NCBI GenBank assembly: GCA_963739625.1
Contig: CAVUAU010000011.1
Coordinates: forward strand, 248,001 to 312,000
DNA length: 64,000 nt
Source: Salinimicrobium sp963739625
Lineage (GTDB): Bacteria > Bacteroidota > Bacteroidia > Flavobacteriales > Flavobacteriaceae
Direction of reading: 5' to 3'
Position 1 is the first letter of the stretch; the number at the start of each line of letters is the position of its first letter. Shown here piece after piece: positions 16,055-24,905 of the stretch. The position numbers and the translations under genes are program-made. The notes under the pieces are model-generated. The model ran no database searches and was not told the origin of the DNA. It saw nothing but the letters and a program-made list of their open reading frames with translations.

Positions 16055-18481
16055 TTAGCGCAATTCAGCGCCCAACTGCTTTTCAAAATTCTGTTGCAGC
16101 TTATTCATGATCTTGTCGATCTGTTTATCTGTCAGGGTTTTCTGCTCGTCCTGTAAAGTGAAACTTACTGCATAGCTCTTTTTGCCCCCGGGAAGATTTT
16201 CTCCCTCATAAACATCAAAGAGATTGACCTCTTTAAGCAGCTTTTGTTCAGTTTTGAAAGCGATGTTATAAATCTCCTCAAAATTTACTGCCTGGTCCAG
16301 CAACAGGGCGAAATCCCTTCTTACTGCCTGGAATTTTGAGATTTCCCTGAACTTGTTCTTTTGACTGCGAGAGATCTCAATCACGTTATCCCAGTGGAAA
16401 TCTGCATATAGAACTTCCTGTCCTATATCAAAGCGCTTAAGGATCTTCTTTTTCACCACGCCAAAATCAACAAGTTTGGTTTTCTTGTAGCTTAGGCTCA
16501 TTCCTTCAGAAAAAGAGTCATTTTTGACTGGTGAAGATTTCAAATCTGTAATACCAAGCCTTTCAAGCACTGCGGTAACCACCCCTTTAAGGTAGAAAAA
16601 ATCCCCTTTTTGAAGATGAAGATTCCAGCTTTCGGCGCTGCGGTTTCCCGAGACAAAAACAGAAAGGTGCTTTTCTTCCACCTTGCCGCTCTCATATTGA
16701 TGATAGGTCTTACCAAATTCAAAGAACTTAAGATCGCTGCGTTTTCTGTTTAGATTGTAGCTTACGGCCTCAAGACCCGAAAATAAAAGGGATTGCCGTA
16801 ATACCGACAGGTCCTGGCTTAAAGGATTCAGCATTTTTACAGCATGCTCCTCCTTAAGTTGCTCGCTCAACTTTGTATGTGCAGGGGTAGTAAGGGAGTT
16901 AGCCATGGTTTCAAAGAATCCTTGTCCAACTAGCTGTCCCGCAATAAGGTTTTGGAGCTTGTAATCCTCGTACCTGCTGGAGTTAGCGACAGATGCGTTG
17001 ATCTTTTCGCCAAACTCGATATTGTTGTAACCGTACACCCTAAGGATCTCTTCTATAACATCGGCCTCGCGTTTAACGTCAACCCGGTATGCAGGAATGG
17101 TCAATCCCATCCCGGTTTCGGTCACATTATTTACCCTTATCTCAAGAGAGGCTAAAATAGACTTTATGGTTTCTTTAGAAAGATTTTGACCTATAAGGCT
17201 GTTGATCTTTTCAAAAGTGAGGAAAACAGGGAAATCTTCTATCTTTTTTGGATAGTAATCATCTATATCGCTGGTGACATTGCCACCCGCCAGCTCCTGA
17301 ATAAGCAGCACCGCTCTTTTAAGCGCGTATTCCGTAATATTTGGATCGATCCCCCGCTCATACCTAAAAGAGGCATCTGTATTAAGACCATGTCTTTTTG
17401 CCGTTTTTCGAACAGTGACAGGATTAAAATAAGCGCTTTCTATGAAGAGTCGTGAAGTCGATGCCGATACTCCGCTGCCTACACCTCCAAAAACACCTGC
17501 AATGGCCAAAGGTTTTTCAGCATCACAGATCATAAGATCTTCTTCGTGCAGCTCTCTTTCAACCTCGTCTAAAGTGGTGAATTTTGTTCCTGATTTCAGG
17601 GTTTTCACGTTGATCTCGCCTCCGCTAATCTTATCTGCGTCAAACGCATGTAAAGGTTGGCCCAGCTCATGCATCACATAATTGGTCACATCAACTACGT
17701 TGTTCTTTGGAGTGATTCCAATTGCTTTCAGCCGGTTTTGCAGCCATTTTGGAGACTCGTCTATTTTCACATCAGAGATGGTGACGCCACAATAGCGCGG
17801 CACCAGCTCGGTATTCTTTATTTTCACGGGAATTTTGAAGCTGCGGCTGTCCACATGGAAGCTGCTTACAGATGGGGTGATCAATTCTTGCGTCTCCCCC
17901 TGTTGCTGCAGGCCGGCCTTAAGATCACGTGCCACGCCCCAGTGGCTCATGGCATCTGCACGGTTTGGAGTGAGACCAATTTCGAAGACCTGGTCATCTG
18001 CAATTTCAAAAATATCGGCTGCAGGAGTACCGGGAACCAGCTTATCTGAAAGCACCATAATACCCGCATGACTTTTTCCAAGCCCCAGTTCATCTTCGGC
18101 ACAAATCATCCCATGACTGCTTTCGCCTCTTATCTTGCTCTTGCGAATTTCCCAGGGAGTTCCTTTTTCATCATAAAGAGTGGTGCCAACAGTGGCTACA
18201 GGTACCTTTTGTCCTGCGGCTACGTTAGGCGCCCCACACACGATCTGGACCACATCACCGTTTCCAATATCCACTTTGGTCACTTTCAGCCTGTCGGCAT
18301 TGGTGTGGGGTTCACAGGAAATAACTTCGCCAATCACTACCCCTTTCAGGCCACCTTTAACACTCTCAAAGTTGTTAATGCCTTCTACTTCCAGGCCGAG
18401 ATCGGTCAGAAGTTCTGCAGTTTCTTCAGCATTACGGTTAATCTTGATAAATTGTTTAAGCCAGTTGTATGAAATCTTCAT
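16055..18481 (-). CDS. pheT: Phenylalanyl-tRNA synthetase beta subunit
   Basis: 808 residues from the ATG at 18481, giving the standard bacterial PheT start MKISYNWL. The same frame is open another 63 codons upstream, but that part resembles nothing. Domains: N-terminal OB-fold tRNA-binding domain with HTNADRLKVTKVD, the B3/B4 editing domain (about 210-390, with the APLAIAGVFGG motif), B5 (about 400-470), the catalytic-like core and a C-terminal ferredoxin-fold anticodon-binding domain (about 715-808). It pairs with PheS, encoded elsewhere, to charge tRNA-Phe. Confidence 0.96.
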   Translation of the reverse strand: MKISYNWLKQFIKINRNAEETAELLTDLGLEVEGINNFESVKGGLKGVVIGEVISCEPHTNADRLKVTKVDIGNGDVVQIVCGAPNVAAGQKVPVATVGTTLYDEKGTPWEIRKSKIRGESSHGMICAEDELGLGKSHAGIMVLSDKLVPGTPAADIFEIADDQVFEIGLTPNRADAMSHWGVARDLKAGLQQQGETQELITPSVSSFHVDSRSFKIPVKIKNTELVPRYCGVTISDVKIDESPKWLQNRLKAIGITPKNNVVDVTNYVMHELGQPLHAFDADKISGGEINVKTLKSGTKFTTLDEVERELHEEDLMICDAEKPLAIAGVFGGVGSGVSASTSRLFIESAYFNPVTVRKTAKRHGLNTDASFRYERGIDPNITEYALKRAVLLIQELAGGNVTSDIDDYYPKKIEDFPVFLTFEKINSLIGQNLSKETIKSILASLEIRVNNVTETGMGLTIPAYRVDVKREADVIEEILRVYGYNNIEFGEKINASVANSSRYEDYKLQNLIAGQLVGQGFFETMANSLTTPAHTKLSEQLKEEHAVKMLNPLSQDLSVLRQSLLFSGLEAVSYNLNRKRSDLKFFEFGKTYHQYESGKVEEKHLSVFVSGNRSAESWNLHLQKGDFFYLKGVVTAVLERLGITDLKSSPVKNDSFSEGMSLSYKKTKLVDFGVVKKKILKRFDIGQEVLYADFHWDNVIEISRSQKNKFREISKFQAVRRDFALLLDQAVNFEEIYNIAFKTEQKLLKEVNLFDVYEGENLPGGKKSYAVSFTLQDEQKTLTDKQIDKIMNKLQQNFEKQLGAELR

Positions 18482-18534
18482 GGGATCAATTTTTCCAGCT
18501 GCAAAGATAGTATTACGAATGGTTTTGGCATAAT

Positions 18535-18561
18535 AAAAAAGGAAGAGGACAAGCCTCTTCC
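18535..18561 (-). terminator. arsM terminator
   Basis: Arms GGAAGAGG and CCTCTTCC around a five-base loop; the minus strand continues into six T. Confidence 0.82.
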
Positions 18562-18587
18562 TTACAAATTGTATTGAGTTTTTGGTT

Positions 18588-19460
18588 TTAGCAACAACCG
18601 GAACCCGGCGCACAGCTATTTTGAAGTTCCTGCAGCTTTCTTTTCTGCTTTTCTCCCGGTTTACTGGCAAAGACGGTCACACTAAAGATCCCGCTGCTGC
18701 CGTTCTTCATTTCTCTAATTTCTTCGGAAGAAAGGTATTTCTCCAGAATATCATCTGGCAGTTCTATGCTTTTTTCCTTCTGAATTTGAAGGTCTCTAAA
18801 ACCCGCTTTTTTGATCATGCCGAGATATTCCTCTTTCTGAATGGCTCCGGAAACACAACCGGCATACATTTCGGCATCTTTTTGAAGTGCTTCGGGCAGC
18901 TCTCCAACCAGGACAATATCAGAAATACTGAAGTGTCCTCCGGGTTTAAGTACCCTGAAGATCTCAGAAATCACCTGCATTTTTTCTGGTACGAGATTAA
19001 GAACACAATTGCTTACCACCACATCTGCAGTGTCATTGGCAACCGGCATATCATCAATGTCCCCCTCGCGAAATTCCACATTGTTGAACCCAAACTTGTC
19101 AGCATTGATTCGTGCTTTTTTGATCATGGCAGGAGTAAAGTCAATGCCAATCACTTTCCCGGTTTCCCCGGTTTGGTGGCGGGCGATGAAGCAATCGTTA
19201 CCTGCGCCAGATCCCAAATCTATAACGGTATCTCCAGGTTCAATTTGTGCAAATTGAGTAGGTAAACCACAGCCGAGGCCAAGATCGGCATCTTGTGCAT
19301 AGCCCTGGAGACCGGTGTAATCATCGGTCATGATGTTGTAGACTTCCTGGGAAATAGCACCCGATCCACAGCAGGATGACTGGTTAACAGCCTTCTCCTG
19401 TTCGGCAATTTGGCTGTACTTTTCCCTAACGATTTCTTTCAGTTTTTCTGAATTTGTCAT
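18588..19460 (-). CDS. arsM: Arsenite S-adenosylmethionine methyltransferase
   Basis: 290 residues from the ATG at 19460; an ATG at 19478 lies inside the arsR end and is less likely. ArsM methylates As(III), giving volatile or less toxic arsenicals. The AdoMet motif is VIDLGSGAGND. The conserved arsenic-binding cysteines are visible in SNCVLNL and AGCVSGA, with another Cys pair in QSSCCGSG near the N-terminus. The tail ends in Cys-Ala-Pro-Gly-Ser-Gly-Cys-Cys, an extra thiol cluster. It follows arsR by 11 bases on the same strand. No arsenite pump or arsenate reductase gene is adjacent. Confidence 0.92.
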   Translation of the reverse strand: MTNSEKLKEIVREKYSQIAEQEKAVNQSSCCGSGAISQEVYNIMTDDYTGLQGYAQDADLGLGCGLPTQFAQIEPGDTVIDLGSGAGNDCFIARHQTGETGKVIGIDFTPAMIKKARINADKFGFNNVEFREGDIDDMPVANDTADVVVSNCVLNLVPEKMQVISEIFRVLKPGGHFSISDIVLVGELPEALQKDAEMYAGCVSGAIQKEEYLGMIKKAGFRDLQIQKEKSIELPDDILEKYLSSEEIREMKNGSSGIFSVTVFASKPGEKQKRKLQELQNSCAPGSGCC

Positions 19461-19471
19461 AATGATATTTG

Positions 19472-19810
19472 TTAGCAACAGGAATCTGAATCCGGCGATT
19501 CGCTGTATTGGTTAAAGAAATCTTTGAAGAGCCTTTCCAGCTGCTGCCATTTCACCGGATCAATGCAGTAGCAAACCGAAACTCCTTCAATATTACCTTT
19601 TATAAGTCCACTTTCCCGTAGCTCGCGCAAATGCTGACTTATTGTAGCCTGCGCCAGGCCTAACTCCTGTACGAGGTCGCCGTTGATGCAGGTGTTACTT
19701 TTTAAAAGGAACTCGAGGATGGCAATTCTTGCGGGATGTGCAAGAACTTTTGCCATTGCGGCAATTTGATTTTGTTGTGCTGAAAAAAGTTCGGCTTTAG
19801 TGACTCCCAT
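19472..19810 (-). CDS. arsR: ArsR-family metalloregulator
   Basis: 112 residues with the ArsR/SmtB winged helix: KVLAHPARIAILEFL, then the helix-turn-helix LVQELGLAQATISQHLRELRESGLI, then the wing SVCYCID. Cysteines at NTCING, SVCYC and the C-terminal SDSCC are candidate As(III) ligands; the classical CxC in the recognition helix is absent, so the sensing site is atypical. It should repress its own operon with arsM until trivalent arsenic binds. An AT-rich imperfect palindrome lies just upstream of the start. Confidence 0.88.
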   Translation of the reverse strand: MGVTKAELFSAQQNQIAAMAKVLAHPARIAILEFLLKSNTCINGDLVQELGLAQATISQHLRELRESGLIKGNIEGVSVCYCIDPVKWQQLERLFKDFFNQYSESPDSDSCC

Positions 19811-19818
19811 ATTGAATA

Positions 19819-19848
19819 ATTATTACATCGCAATATTACGATAATAAT
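19819..19848 (-). promoter_or_regulatory. Candidate ArsR operator
   Basis: Imperfect inverted repeat ATTATTACATCG facing CGATAATAAT around an AT-rich centre, nine bases before the arsR start, where a self-repressor would bind. Confidence 0.45.
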
Positions 19849-19883
19849 GGATTTTGATCTCCATAGAAATGCTAAATTTTTCA

Positions 19884-19911
19884 TAAAAAAACCTGCAACA
19901 TAGCTGCAGGT
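19884..19911 (-). terminator. Terminator of the helical-protein operon
   Basis: Arms ACCTGCA and TGCAGGT, seven-base loop, followed by seven T on the minus strand. Confidence 0.75.
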
Positions 19912-19931
19912 TCCTTTGAATTTTGTCCATA

Positions 19932-20375
19932 TCAGGCCAGGAGACGTTTCTGCTTTTGTTGTTTAAGTGCTTGAGAAACAGCCTCAAAAATCTCTTTTTT
20001 GAGGGTTTTATAGCTTTTGGAAAAGCTGTTGATCTCTTTAAGGATCTTTTTGTGGTCCTGCCTGTAGACCCTTCCTTCCTTAGGCTCGTCGACATTCTCT
20101 ACGAGACGTTGCAGCCTGTGCATATGTTCAGAAACTTCTGTTTGAAGGGTATCCAGCTCTTTCCTTGATTCGCTAAGCCTGTCAATGAGGTCTTTAATTC
20201 TGCCAAAGAGCTTGGATTCAATGATAGGCATGGTATATTCCTTAAGCATGTCTTCAAAGAAGTGGTGTTCATCTTTGATAAAATCGAGTTCAGACTTCCA
20301 CTGTAGGGATGAAAAATGCATTTCATCTGGTGATTTCCACTCGATGTACCTGTAATTATGTGCCTTTTTTTCCAT
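19932..20375 (-). CDS. Helical protein of unknown function (paralogue B)
   Basis: 147 residues, almost all predicted helix, Lys/Glu rich, no signal peptide. The start is the ATG giving MEKKAHNYRYIEW. A spaced pattern of Trp, Phe and Glu (WKSELDFIKDEHHFFEDML) near residue 25 recurs in the gene upstream (WKEAVSFAAEEINFLTLFL), and both continue into three more amphipathic helices, so the two look like ancient tandem paralogues with a four-helix plan. It is second in a two-gene operon with an FNR-type box in front and a terminator behind. I do not recognise a family. Confidence 0.7.
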   Translation of the reverse strand: MEKKAHNYRYIEWKSPDEMHFSSLQWKSELDFIKDEHHFFEDMLKEYTMPIIESKLFGRIKDLIDRLSESRKELDTLQTEVSEHMHRLQRLVENVDEPKEGRVYRQDHKKILKEINSFSKSYKTLKKEIFEAVSQALKQQKQKRLLA

Positions 20376-20386
20376 GGCTTTTTATT

Positions 20387-20818
20387 TTAATTTTCTTTAC
20401 TGCTTTTTCTTAAAAGATGGCCGGTGGAGGTGTAGATCTTGAGTTTTAGTTTTTCAAATCTTTCTAAAAAGTTTTCTACCCTTTGTCCCAGTTTCAAATG
20501 CTCATCATGATAAAAAACCTCGCAGCTTATGTCTTCGCATTCCAGGATACCCTCTATATCATACCTGTGGTTGTGAAGTTCTTTGGTAAACTCCAAATGT
20601 TCGGTTTTAAAGGCTTCCAGGTCATTAGAAAATAACCGGAGCTTCTCATAAAGGTTGAGCACGTTCTTTTGAAAAATATCGGCGTTCAAAAAGAGAGTTA
20701 GAAAATTGATCTCTTCGGCTGCAAACGATACAGCCTCCTTCCACGCCTGATTTTCCTTCAAAAGTGCGGCAATTTCCTTCTCATTTGCTGAAAATTTTCC
20801 TGCTGCTGACTTTGGCAT
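20387..20818 (-). CDS. Helical protein of unknown function (paralogue A)
   Basis: 143 residues, mostly predicted helix, with a short basic N-terminus and Lys-rich end. It shares the Trp-x3-4-Phe-x3-Glu-x2-Phe helix pattern with the following gene (11 bases apart). Two Cys occur in ECEDISCEV. It is the first gene after an FNR-type promoter, so it belongs to the stress regulon. Helical bundle proteins of this size in such regulons may bind ferritin-like or Usp partners, but no function can be assigned from sequence. Confidence 0.7.
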   Translation of the reverse strand: MPKSAAGKFSANEKEIAALLKENQAWKEAVSFAAEEINFLTLFLNADIFQKNVLNLYEKLRLFSNDLEAFKTEHLEFTKELHNHRYDIEGILECEDISCEVFYHDEHLKLGQRVENFLERFEKLKLKIYTSTGHLLRKSSKEN

Positions 20819-20838
20819 AAATCTATGGTTTTGAAGAT

Positions 20839-20882
20839 ATAAGATAGTGATTTTTACAGGATAAAGGAAATGATAATTGTCA
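20839..20882 (-). promoter_or_regulatory. FNR-type box and -7 element, helical-protein operon
   Basis: Box TGATAATTGTCA at 20871-20882; -7 octamer TATCTTAT at 20839-20846, centre distance 34. The operon start is 21 bases further on. Confidence 0.65.
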
Positions 20883-20966
20883 ATTGGCAGCTTTATAAAC
20901 AGTAAATTTTGAAGTTTTTGAATTTGTTCCGGGAACTATATCTAAACCCTGGGCTGTATCTCCAAT

Positions 20967-22341
20967 TTAAAGCAGGATCTCAAAGACCTCCTGTAGATGT
21001 GGTAGTTGTACATGCCAACCATAAGTGTCTTTGATCTTTACCCGCAAAACATCACTGGCAGTTTTTTCTCCATGCACCAGGAAGACGGTCTCGGGAATAT
21101 TTTTGATCTGGCTTACCCAGGAAAGCAGGCCTTGTTGATCTGCATGAGCAGAAAGGCTGTTGATATTCATGATTTTGGCTTTTACAGGGCAATACTTTCC
21201 GAAGATCTTGATCTCCTGTGCTCCCTCCAGCAGTTGCCTGCCCCGGGTGCCTTCGGCCTGGTAGCCTGCAAGGATAACAGTAGTTTGTGGTTTTTCCAGG
21301 TAATACCTAAGGTAGGTGAGTACCCTGCCACCTGTAACCATGCCGCTACCTGCAATAACAACCTTGGCTCGTTTATCATCAACAGTTTTCCAGGTGTCTT
21401 TGTAAGAAGTGATAATATTGAAAAAGTTTTTCATTGACTTGATGTCCGGCCATGAAATCTTATGCCAGGAGGGAAAACGTTCAAAAACTTCCAGTACTTC
21501 ATTCCCCATAGGGCTGTCCAGGAAAATGGGTATCGGCGGAATCTTATTGCGCTCATATAAGCGCCATAGCCGGTACATTAAAGTCTGGAGACGTTCTACT
21601 GCAAAACTGGGAATGATGAGGGTGCCATTGTTTTTCCAGCGTATCCTTAATCGCTTCTGAAAAGATCTTTTCCAGGTCTTCATCTGGATGTAAGCGGTTG
21701 CCATAGGTGCTTTCCAGGATAAGGTAATCTGCCCACTCGGGCCTGGTTGGCGCCGGCAGCAGGTAATCTTCTTCCCGGCCAATATCTCCCGAAAAGACAA
21801 AGATCTTTCCGAAGATATCCAATTCAATAAAACAAGCTCCAAGAATATGTCCGTTCCTTAAGAACCTGTATTTCACATTTTCCGAAACCTGGTACCATTG
21901 ATCGGTCTCCCGGCTCTGAAAAAGAGCTATGGTTTTTTCTGCATCTTCAGTCGTGTAAAGTGGTAAAGCGGGGTGATGAATGGAAATCTCTTCTTCGTTA
22001 GCTCTCACGGCATCTTCTTCCTGAATTTTTGCACTGTCTGTAATGATGATACCGGCAATTGCCAGGGTAGGAGCGGTGCCTATAACCGGCCCTCTAAAGC
22101 CCTGGGCGAAAAGTCTGGGCAAATATCCTGTATGGTCTAAATGTCCGTGAGTGAGTAGAACCAGATCAATTTTTGAAGCTGCGAAAGGTAACCTGCCCCA
22201 GTTGAGTTCCCGCAACTCCTTTAACCCCTGGAAAAGTCCGCAATCGATCAAAATATTGGTCTCAGGGGTTTCCAGCAGGAATTTTGATCCCGTTACGGTC
22301 CCGGCGGCTCCCAAAAAGTGGAGTTTAAGCCTTCTTTTCAT
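20967..22341 (-). pseudogene. Beta-lactamase-fold RNA exonuclease (beta-CASP), one frameshift
   Basis: Two overlapping frames together make one protein of about 457 residues of the COG1236 (YSH1-like) RNA-processing family. N-terminal part: FLGAAGTVTGSKFL, LIDCGLFQG and the metal-binding LTHGHLDHTG (65-72), then FSGDIGRE. C-terminal beta-CASP part: IIPSFAVERLQ, IFLDSPMG, VIAGSGMVTGGR and the closing SAHADQQGLL. The frame changes at the run of five T at 21631-21635 (plus strand); one base fewer joins IKDTLE to NNGTLIIPSFAVER. All catalytic motifs survive, so this may be a sequencing error. The start overlaps the end of the upstream nuclease gene by 17 bases. Confidence 0.85.
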
Positions 22342-23185
22342 TTTGTTCTTCTTTAGCAGTTCCCAGCTGAAGCATTTCATCCAGAATCTTTTCTTTTCTT
22401 TCTTCAGAAATTTCCAGTTGATCGAGGTAGAAATTATCTCTTATAATGTCCCGGCACAAGACTATGTCCCGGTTAAGCAGAAACTGTTTTTCGCGTTGAG
22501 AGAGAAGGGTTGAGACAGTAAGCGGATACAATCCCGTTTGGTCCAGAATATCTTTGAGACCCTGATTTTTAGGGGTATCCCAGCTCAAAAGGTGGAGACC
22601 GACACATTTTCCATAGGCGAGAGCATCTGTAGTGAAACGGGTATTGGTTACTATCCATGCCTCCCGGTTATCTTGCTCATTATTTCCCGGGAGTTGTTGT
22701 ATATCCCTGAACCTGGAATCTATATAAAGCGGCACCTGTACGTTGCATTTCCTGCCCGGTTCTGTGTGAAATTTACATTCTATGAGCAGGTTTTGTTGCT
22801 GTTTGACCGCCAACACATCGATTTCATGAGAAACGCAGTTGCCCCGCACAATTCTTCCTACTTCCACAATATAACCCAGGTGTTCATAGATCGAGGCAAT
22901 AAATTTTTCAAAAGGGAAACCGGTAGGTCCCAATTCGTATATCGCTTTTTTGAGTTTATACCTCGAGGCCTGAAATCTGTCCTTCTTCCGCAGCAGTTTG
23001 AAGGCCCGCTTAAAGATCTGTTTGGTGCTCATGCCGGGATAAACTTCTGTAGCGATAATTTTTAGTATCTCCTGGACAGTTTCTTCCCCGGCACCCGATT
23101 TTCTGAGAGATCTGGCGATCTTTTTAGGTGAAAAGTCCGTTTTTTCACCCGAAGCTGTAATGATCTCGACCCCCCGGTTTCTCAT
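22325..23185 (-). CDS. ATP-cone domain fused to a PD-(D/E)xK (Mrr-type) nuclease
   Basis: 286 residues. Residues 5-88 form an ATP-cone, the nucleotide-sensing domain of ribonucleotide reductases and NrdR: ITASGEKTDFSPKKIARSL and GMSTKQIFKRAFKLL. Residues 90-200 form a restriction-endonuclease-like domain with FIASIYEHLGY, Asp123 in HEIDVLAV and Glu136-x-Lys138 in LIECKFH, the expected active site. A helical tail follows. The architecture suggests a nuclease controlled by ATP or dATP level. It sits between three Usp genes and an RNase-like gene in one operon under an FNR-type promoter. Substrate is unknown. Confidence 0.82.
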   Translation of the reverse strand: MRNRGVEIITASGEKTDFSPKKIARSLRKSGAGEETVQEILKIIATEVYPGMSTKQIFKRAFKLLRKKDRFQASRYKLKKAIYELGPTGFPFEKFIASIYEHLGYIVEVGRIVRGNCVSHEIDVLAVKQQQNLLIECKFHTEPGRKCNVQVPLYIDSRFRDIQQLPGNNEQDNREAWIVTNTRFTTDALAYGKCVGLHLLSWDTPKNQGLKDILDQTGLYPLTVSTLLSQREKQFLLNRDIVLCRDIIRDNFYLDQLEISEERKEKILDEMLQLGTAKEEQNEKKA

Positions 23186-23191
23186 AATTTG

Positions 23192-24034
23192 TTAAGGTTG
23201 ATGCAGCACTAAAACCGGAACCTTGGAATAATGGGCCAGGTTCTGGTACAGCGGGTTTAGCATAAGATTTTCAAGAATACTGTGTTTTTTATTGATAAAG
23301 GCTATCATCCCGCTGCCCCGGCTTTCGGTGAAGGAATAGATGCCGAGCGGGACGCTTAAAAATTCCAGACTGTGAAAAGAATGAATAACGTTCTTCATCT
23401 TTTCCTTCAGGCGTTTTTTGTTCTCCTTTTGGTGTAGGCTTAAACCGCCTTCTTCCATAATATGTAGCACTCTTACCGGTGCGTTTTCTTTTCTCGAAAG
23501 TTCAGATAAGAATTCCAGATCTCCCGGGGCAAGTTCAATTTTAAAACTGTTTGCCAGAACGATTTCACTAATCCTTTCGTGCCTTATGTGCGCCGGAACT
23601 GCCAGGATAGGGCAGTTGCTTATTTCCTCCATAAAACTTCGGGTATTGCTGCCGTATACGATCTCGTCTGAGCCGGTATGTCCATGAGTGCCAATAACCA
23701 TAAGATCCTGACTTTCCTGCCGTAGCTGTTGCTTCACTGCAGAAACAGGTTTGCTGTTCGCCGAGACAGTGACAAAACTATGTAACCCAGGTTTCGCCTC
23801 TTGTTTCAATTCGTCTGCGAGCCTTGCCAATTTTTTATTGGTTTCCTGCCTGGCATTTTCAAGCTCCTGTTTTGAAGGGATAGGGGTAAGCATGCTGTCT
23901 TCTTCGTATTCATTCACCCGGTATGCATGCAGGAGGGTAAAGACACATTCTTCATTGCGGTAAAGCTGAAGTGCATAGGAAATTGCGTTTCTCGAATTTC
24001 CTGAAAAATCTGTTGGCAAAAGCAGCTTTTTCAT
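23192..24034 (-). CDS. Universal stress protein, double-domain (Usp 3 of operon)
   Basis: 280 residues made of two Usp domains (about 1-145 and 150-280). Domain 1 starts LLLPTDFSGNSRNAI and has the ATP-binding loop GTHGHTGSDEIVYGSNTR, a full Gly-x2-Gly-x9-Gly-Ser pattern. Domain 2 lacks that loop. Six bases separate it from the nuclease gene and one base from the preceding Usp gene, so it is third in a five-gene operon. Usp proteins bind ATP or AMP and support survival during starvation or oxygen loss; the exact role is not known. Confidence 0.9.
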   Translation of the reverse strand: MKKLLLPTDFSGNSRNAISYALQLYRNEECVFTLLHAYRVNEYEEDSMLTPIPSKQELENARQETNKKLARLADELKQEAKPGLHSFVTVSANSKPVSAVKQQLRQESQDLMVIGTHGHTGSDEIVYGSNTRSFMEEISNCPILAVPAHIRHERISEIVLANSFKIELAPGDLEFLSELSRKENAPVRVLHIMEEGGLSLHQKENKKRLKEKMKNVIHSFHSLEFLSVPLGIYSFTESRGSGMIAFINKKHSILENLMLNPLYQNLAHYSKVPVLVLHQP

Positions 24035-24035
24035 G

Positions 24036-24881
24036 CTATTTCTTTATTTCTGAAGGGATCACAAGAAATGGTACTTTGACATGAAATCCTATTTCATTGA
24101 CGATAGGCCTGAACAAGAGGTTTTCGAAAAAAGAGTGTTTATTATTGACCAGAGCGAGGAGGTCGACGTTTTGCTCTTCCTGAAAATCGTAAATGGCCTG
24201 TGGTACACTTTTGTCTGAAATACTGTAAAAGTGGGTGCTGTGGTCTTTAAATTTCCTTTTAAGTTCCTGCTTACTTTTCAATTGCTCCTCCGAGAGTTCC
24301 ACCCCAAAAAAGACATGCATAAAGTGAAGGCTTGCATTGTTAGCCTGCGCGATCTCCTTTAAAATTGACAGGGATTTTGCTACTTTGGGTTCGTAATCTG
24401 TAGGAAAAAGGATTTTTTCGGGTGGCTTGTAATCATAATGTGCGGGTATTGCCAACAAAGGACATTTGGCTTTCTTAATTGCGTGTACGGTATGACTCCC
24501 AAAAAGTATTTCTTCAGCCCCGGTCGCGCCCTTAGTTCCCATCACAATGAGGTCAATTTTTTTTTCTTTTACTATTTCCTTGATCTCGTCGCTTAGCAAA
24601 TTGAAGGAAGAGATCTTTTCAAAACTGTGACGGTCATTGGGAAAATTCCGCTTCACCCTTCTTACCACTCTTTCCAGCCCTTTTGTTGATTTGTTCCTGT
24701 AGATCTCTGTTAACGTAGGTTGCGTCGCACTGTACACCAAATATTCGTTGTCATAAAGAACAGGAGTGTAGGTATTGAGGAGAAAGAACCTGCAGTCTTT
24801 TTCCTTAAAAAGCTGTACCGCATATTTAATGGCGTTATAGGCGTTTTCAGAAAAATCTGTTGGAAGTAGAATGTTTTTCAT
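24036..24881 (-). CDS. Universal stress protein, double-domain (Usp 2 of operon)
   Basis: 281 residues, two Usp domains. Domain 1 starts ILLPTDFSENAYNAI and carries the ATP loop VMGTKGATGAEEILFGSHT. Domain 2 restarts at KILFPTDYEPKVAKSL but lacks the Gly-rich loop and ends with the PFLVIP strand. It is about 40 percent similar by eye to its neighbours, so the three arose by duplication. It lies 24 bases after the first Usp and one base before the third. Confidence 0.92.
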   Translation of the reverse strand: MKNILLPTDFSENAYNAIKYAVQLFKEKDCRFFLLNTYTPVLYDNEYLVYSATQPTLTEIYRNKSTKGLERVVRRVKRNFPNDRHSFEKISSFNLLSDEIKEIVKEKKIDLIVMGTKGATGAEEILFGSHTVHAIKKAKCPLLAIPAHYDYKPPEKILFPTDYEPKVAKSLSILKEIAQANNASLHFMHVFFGVELSEEQLKSKQELKRKFKDHSTHFYSISDKSVPQAIYDFQEEQNVDLLALVNNKHSFFENLLFRPIVNEIGFHVKVPFLVIPSEIKK

Positions 24882-24905
24882 GACCTTGTATTTAACAGAA
24901 ACAAT

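Noticed and set aside
18482..18670. A 63-codon N-terminal extension of pheT
   Set aside because: PheT proteins begin at the MKISYNWL position; the extension has no similarity and overlaps the arsM terminator and the arsM end.
20307..20326. AAAAATGCATTTC, resembling the iterated palindrome
   Set aside because: It lacks the central base between the arms, so the spacing differs from all other copies.
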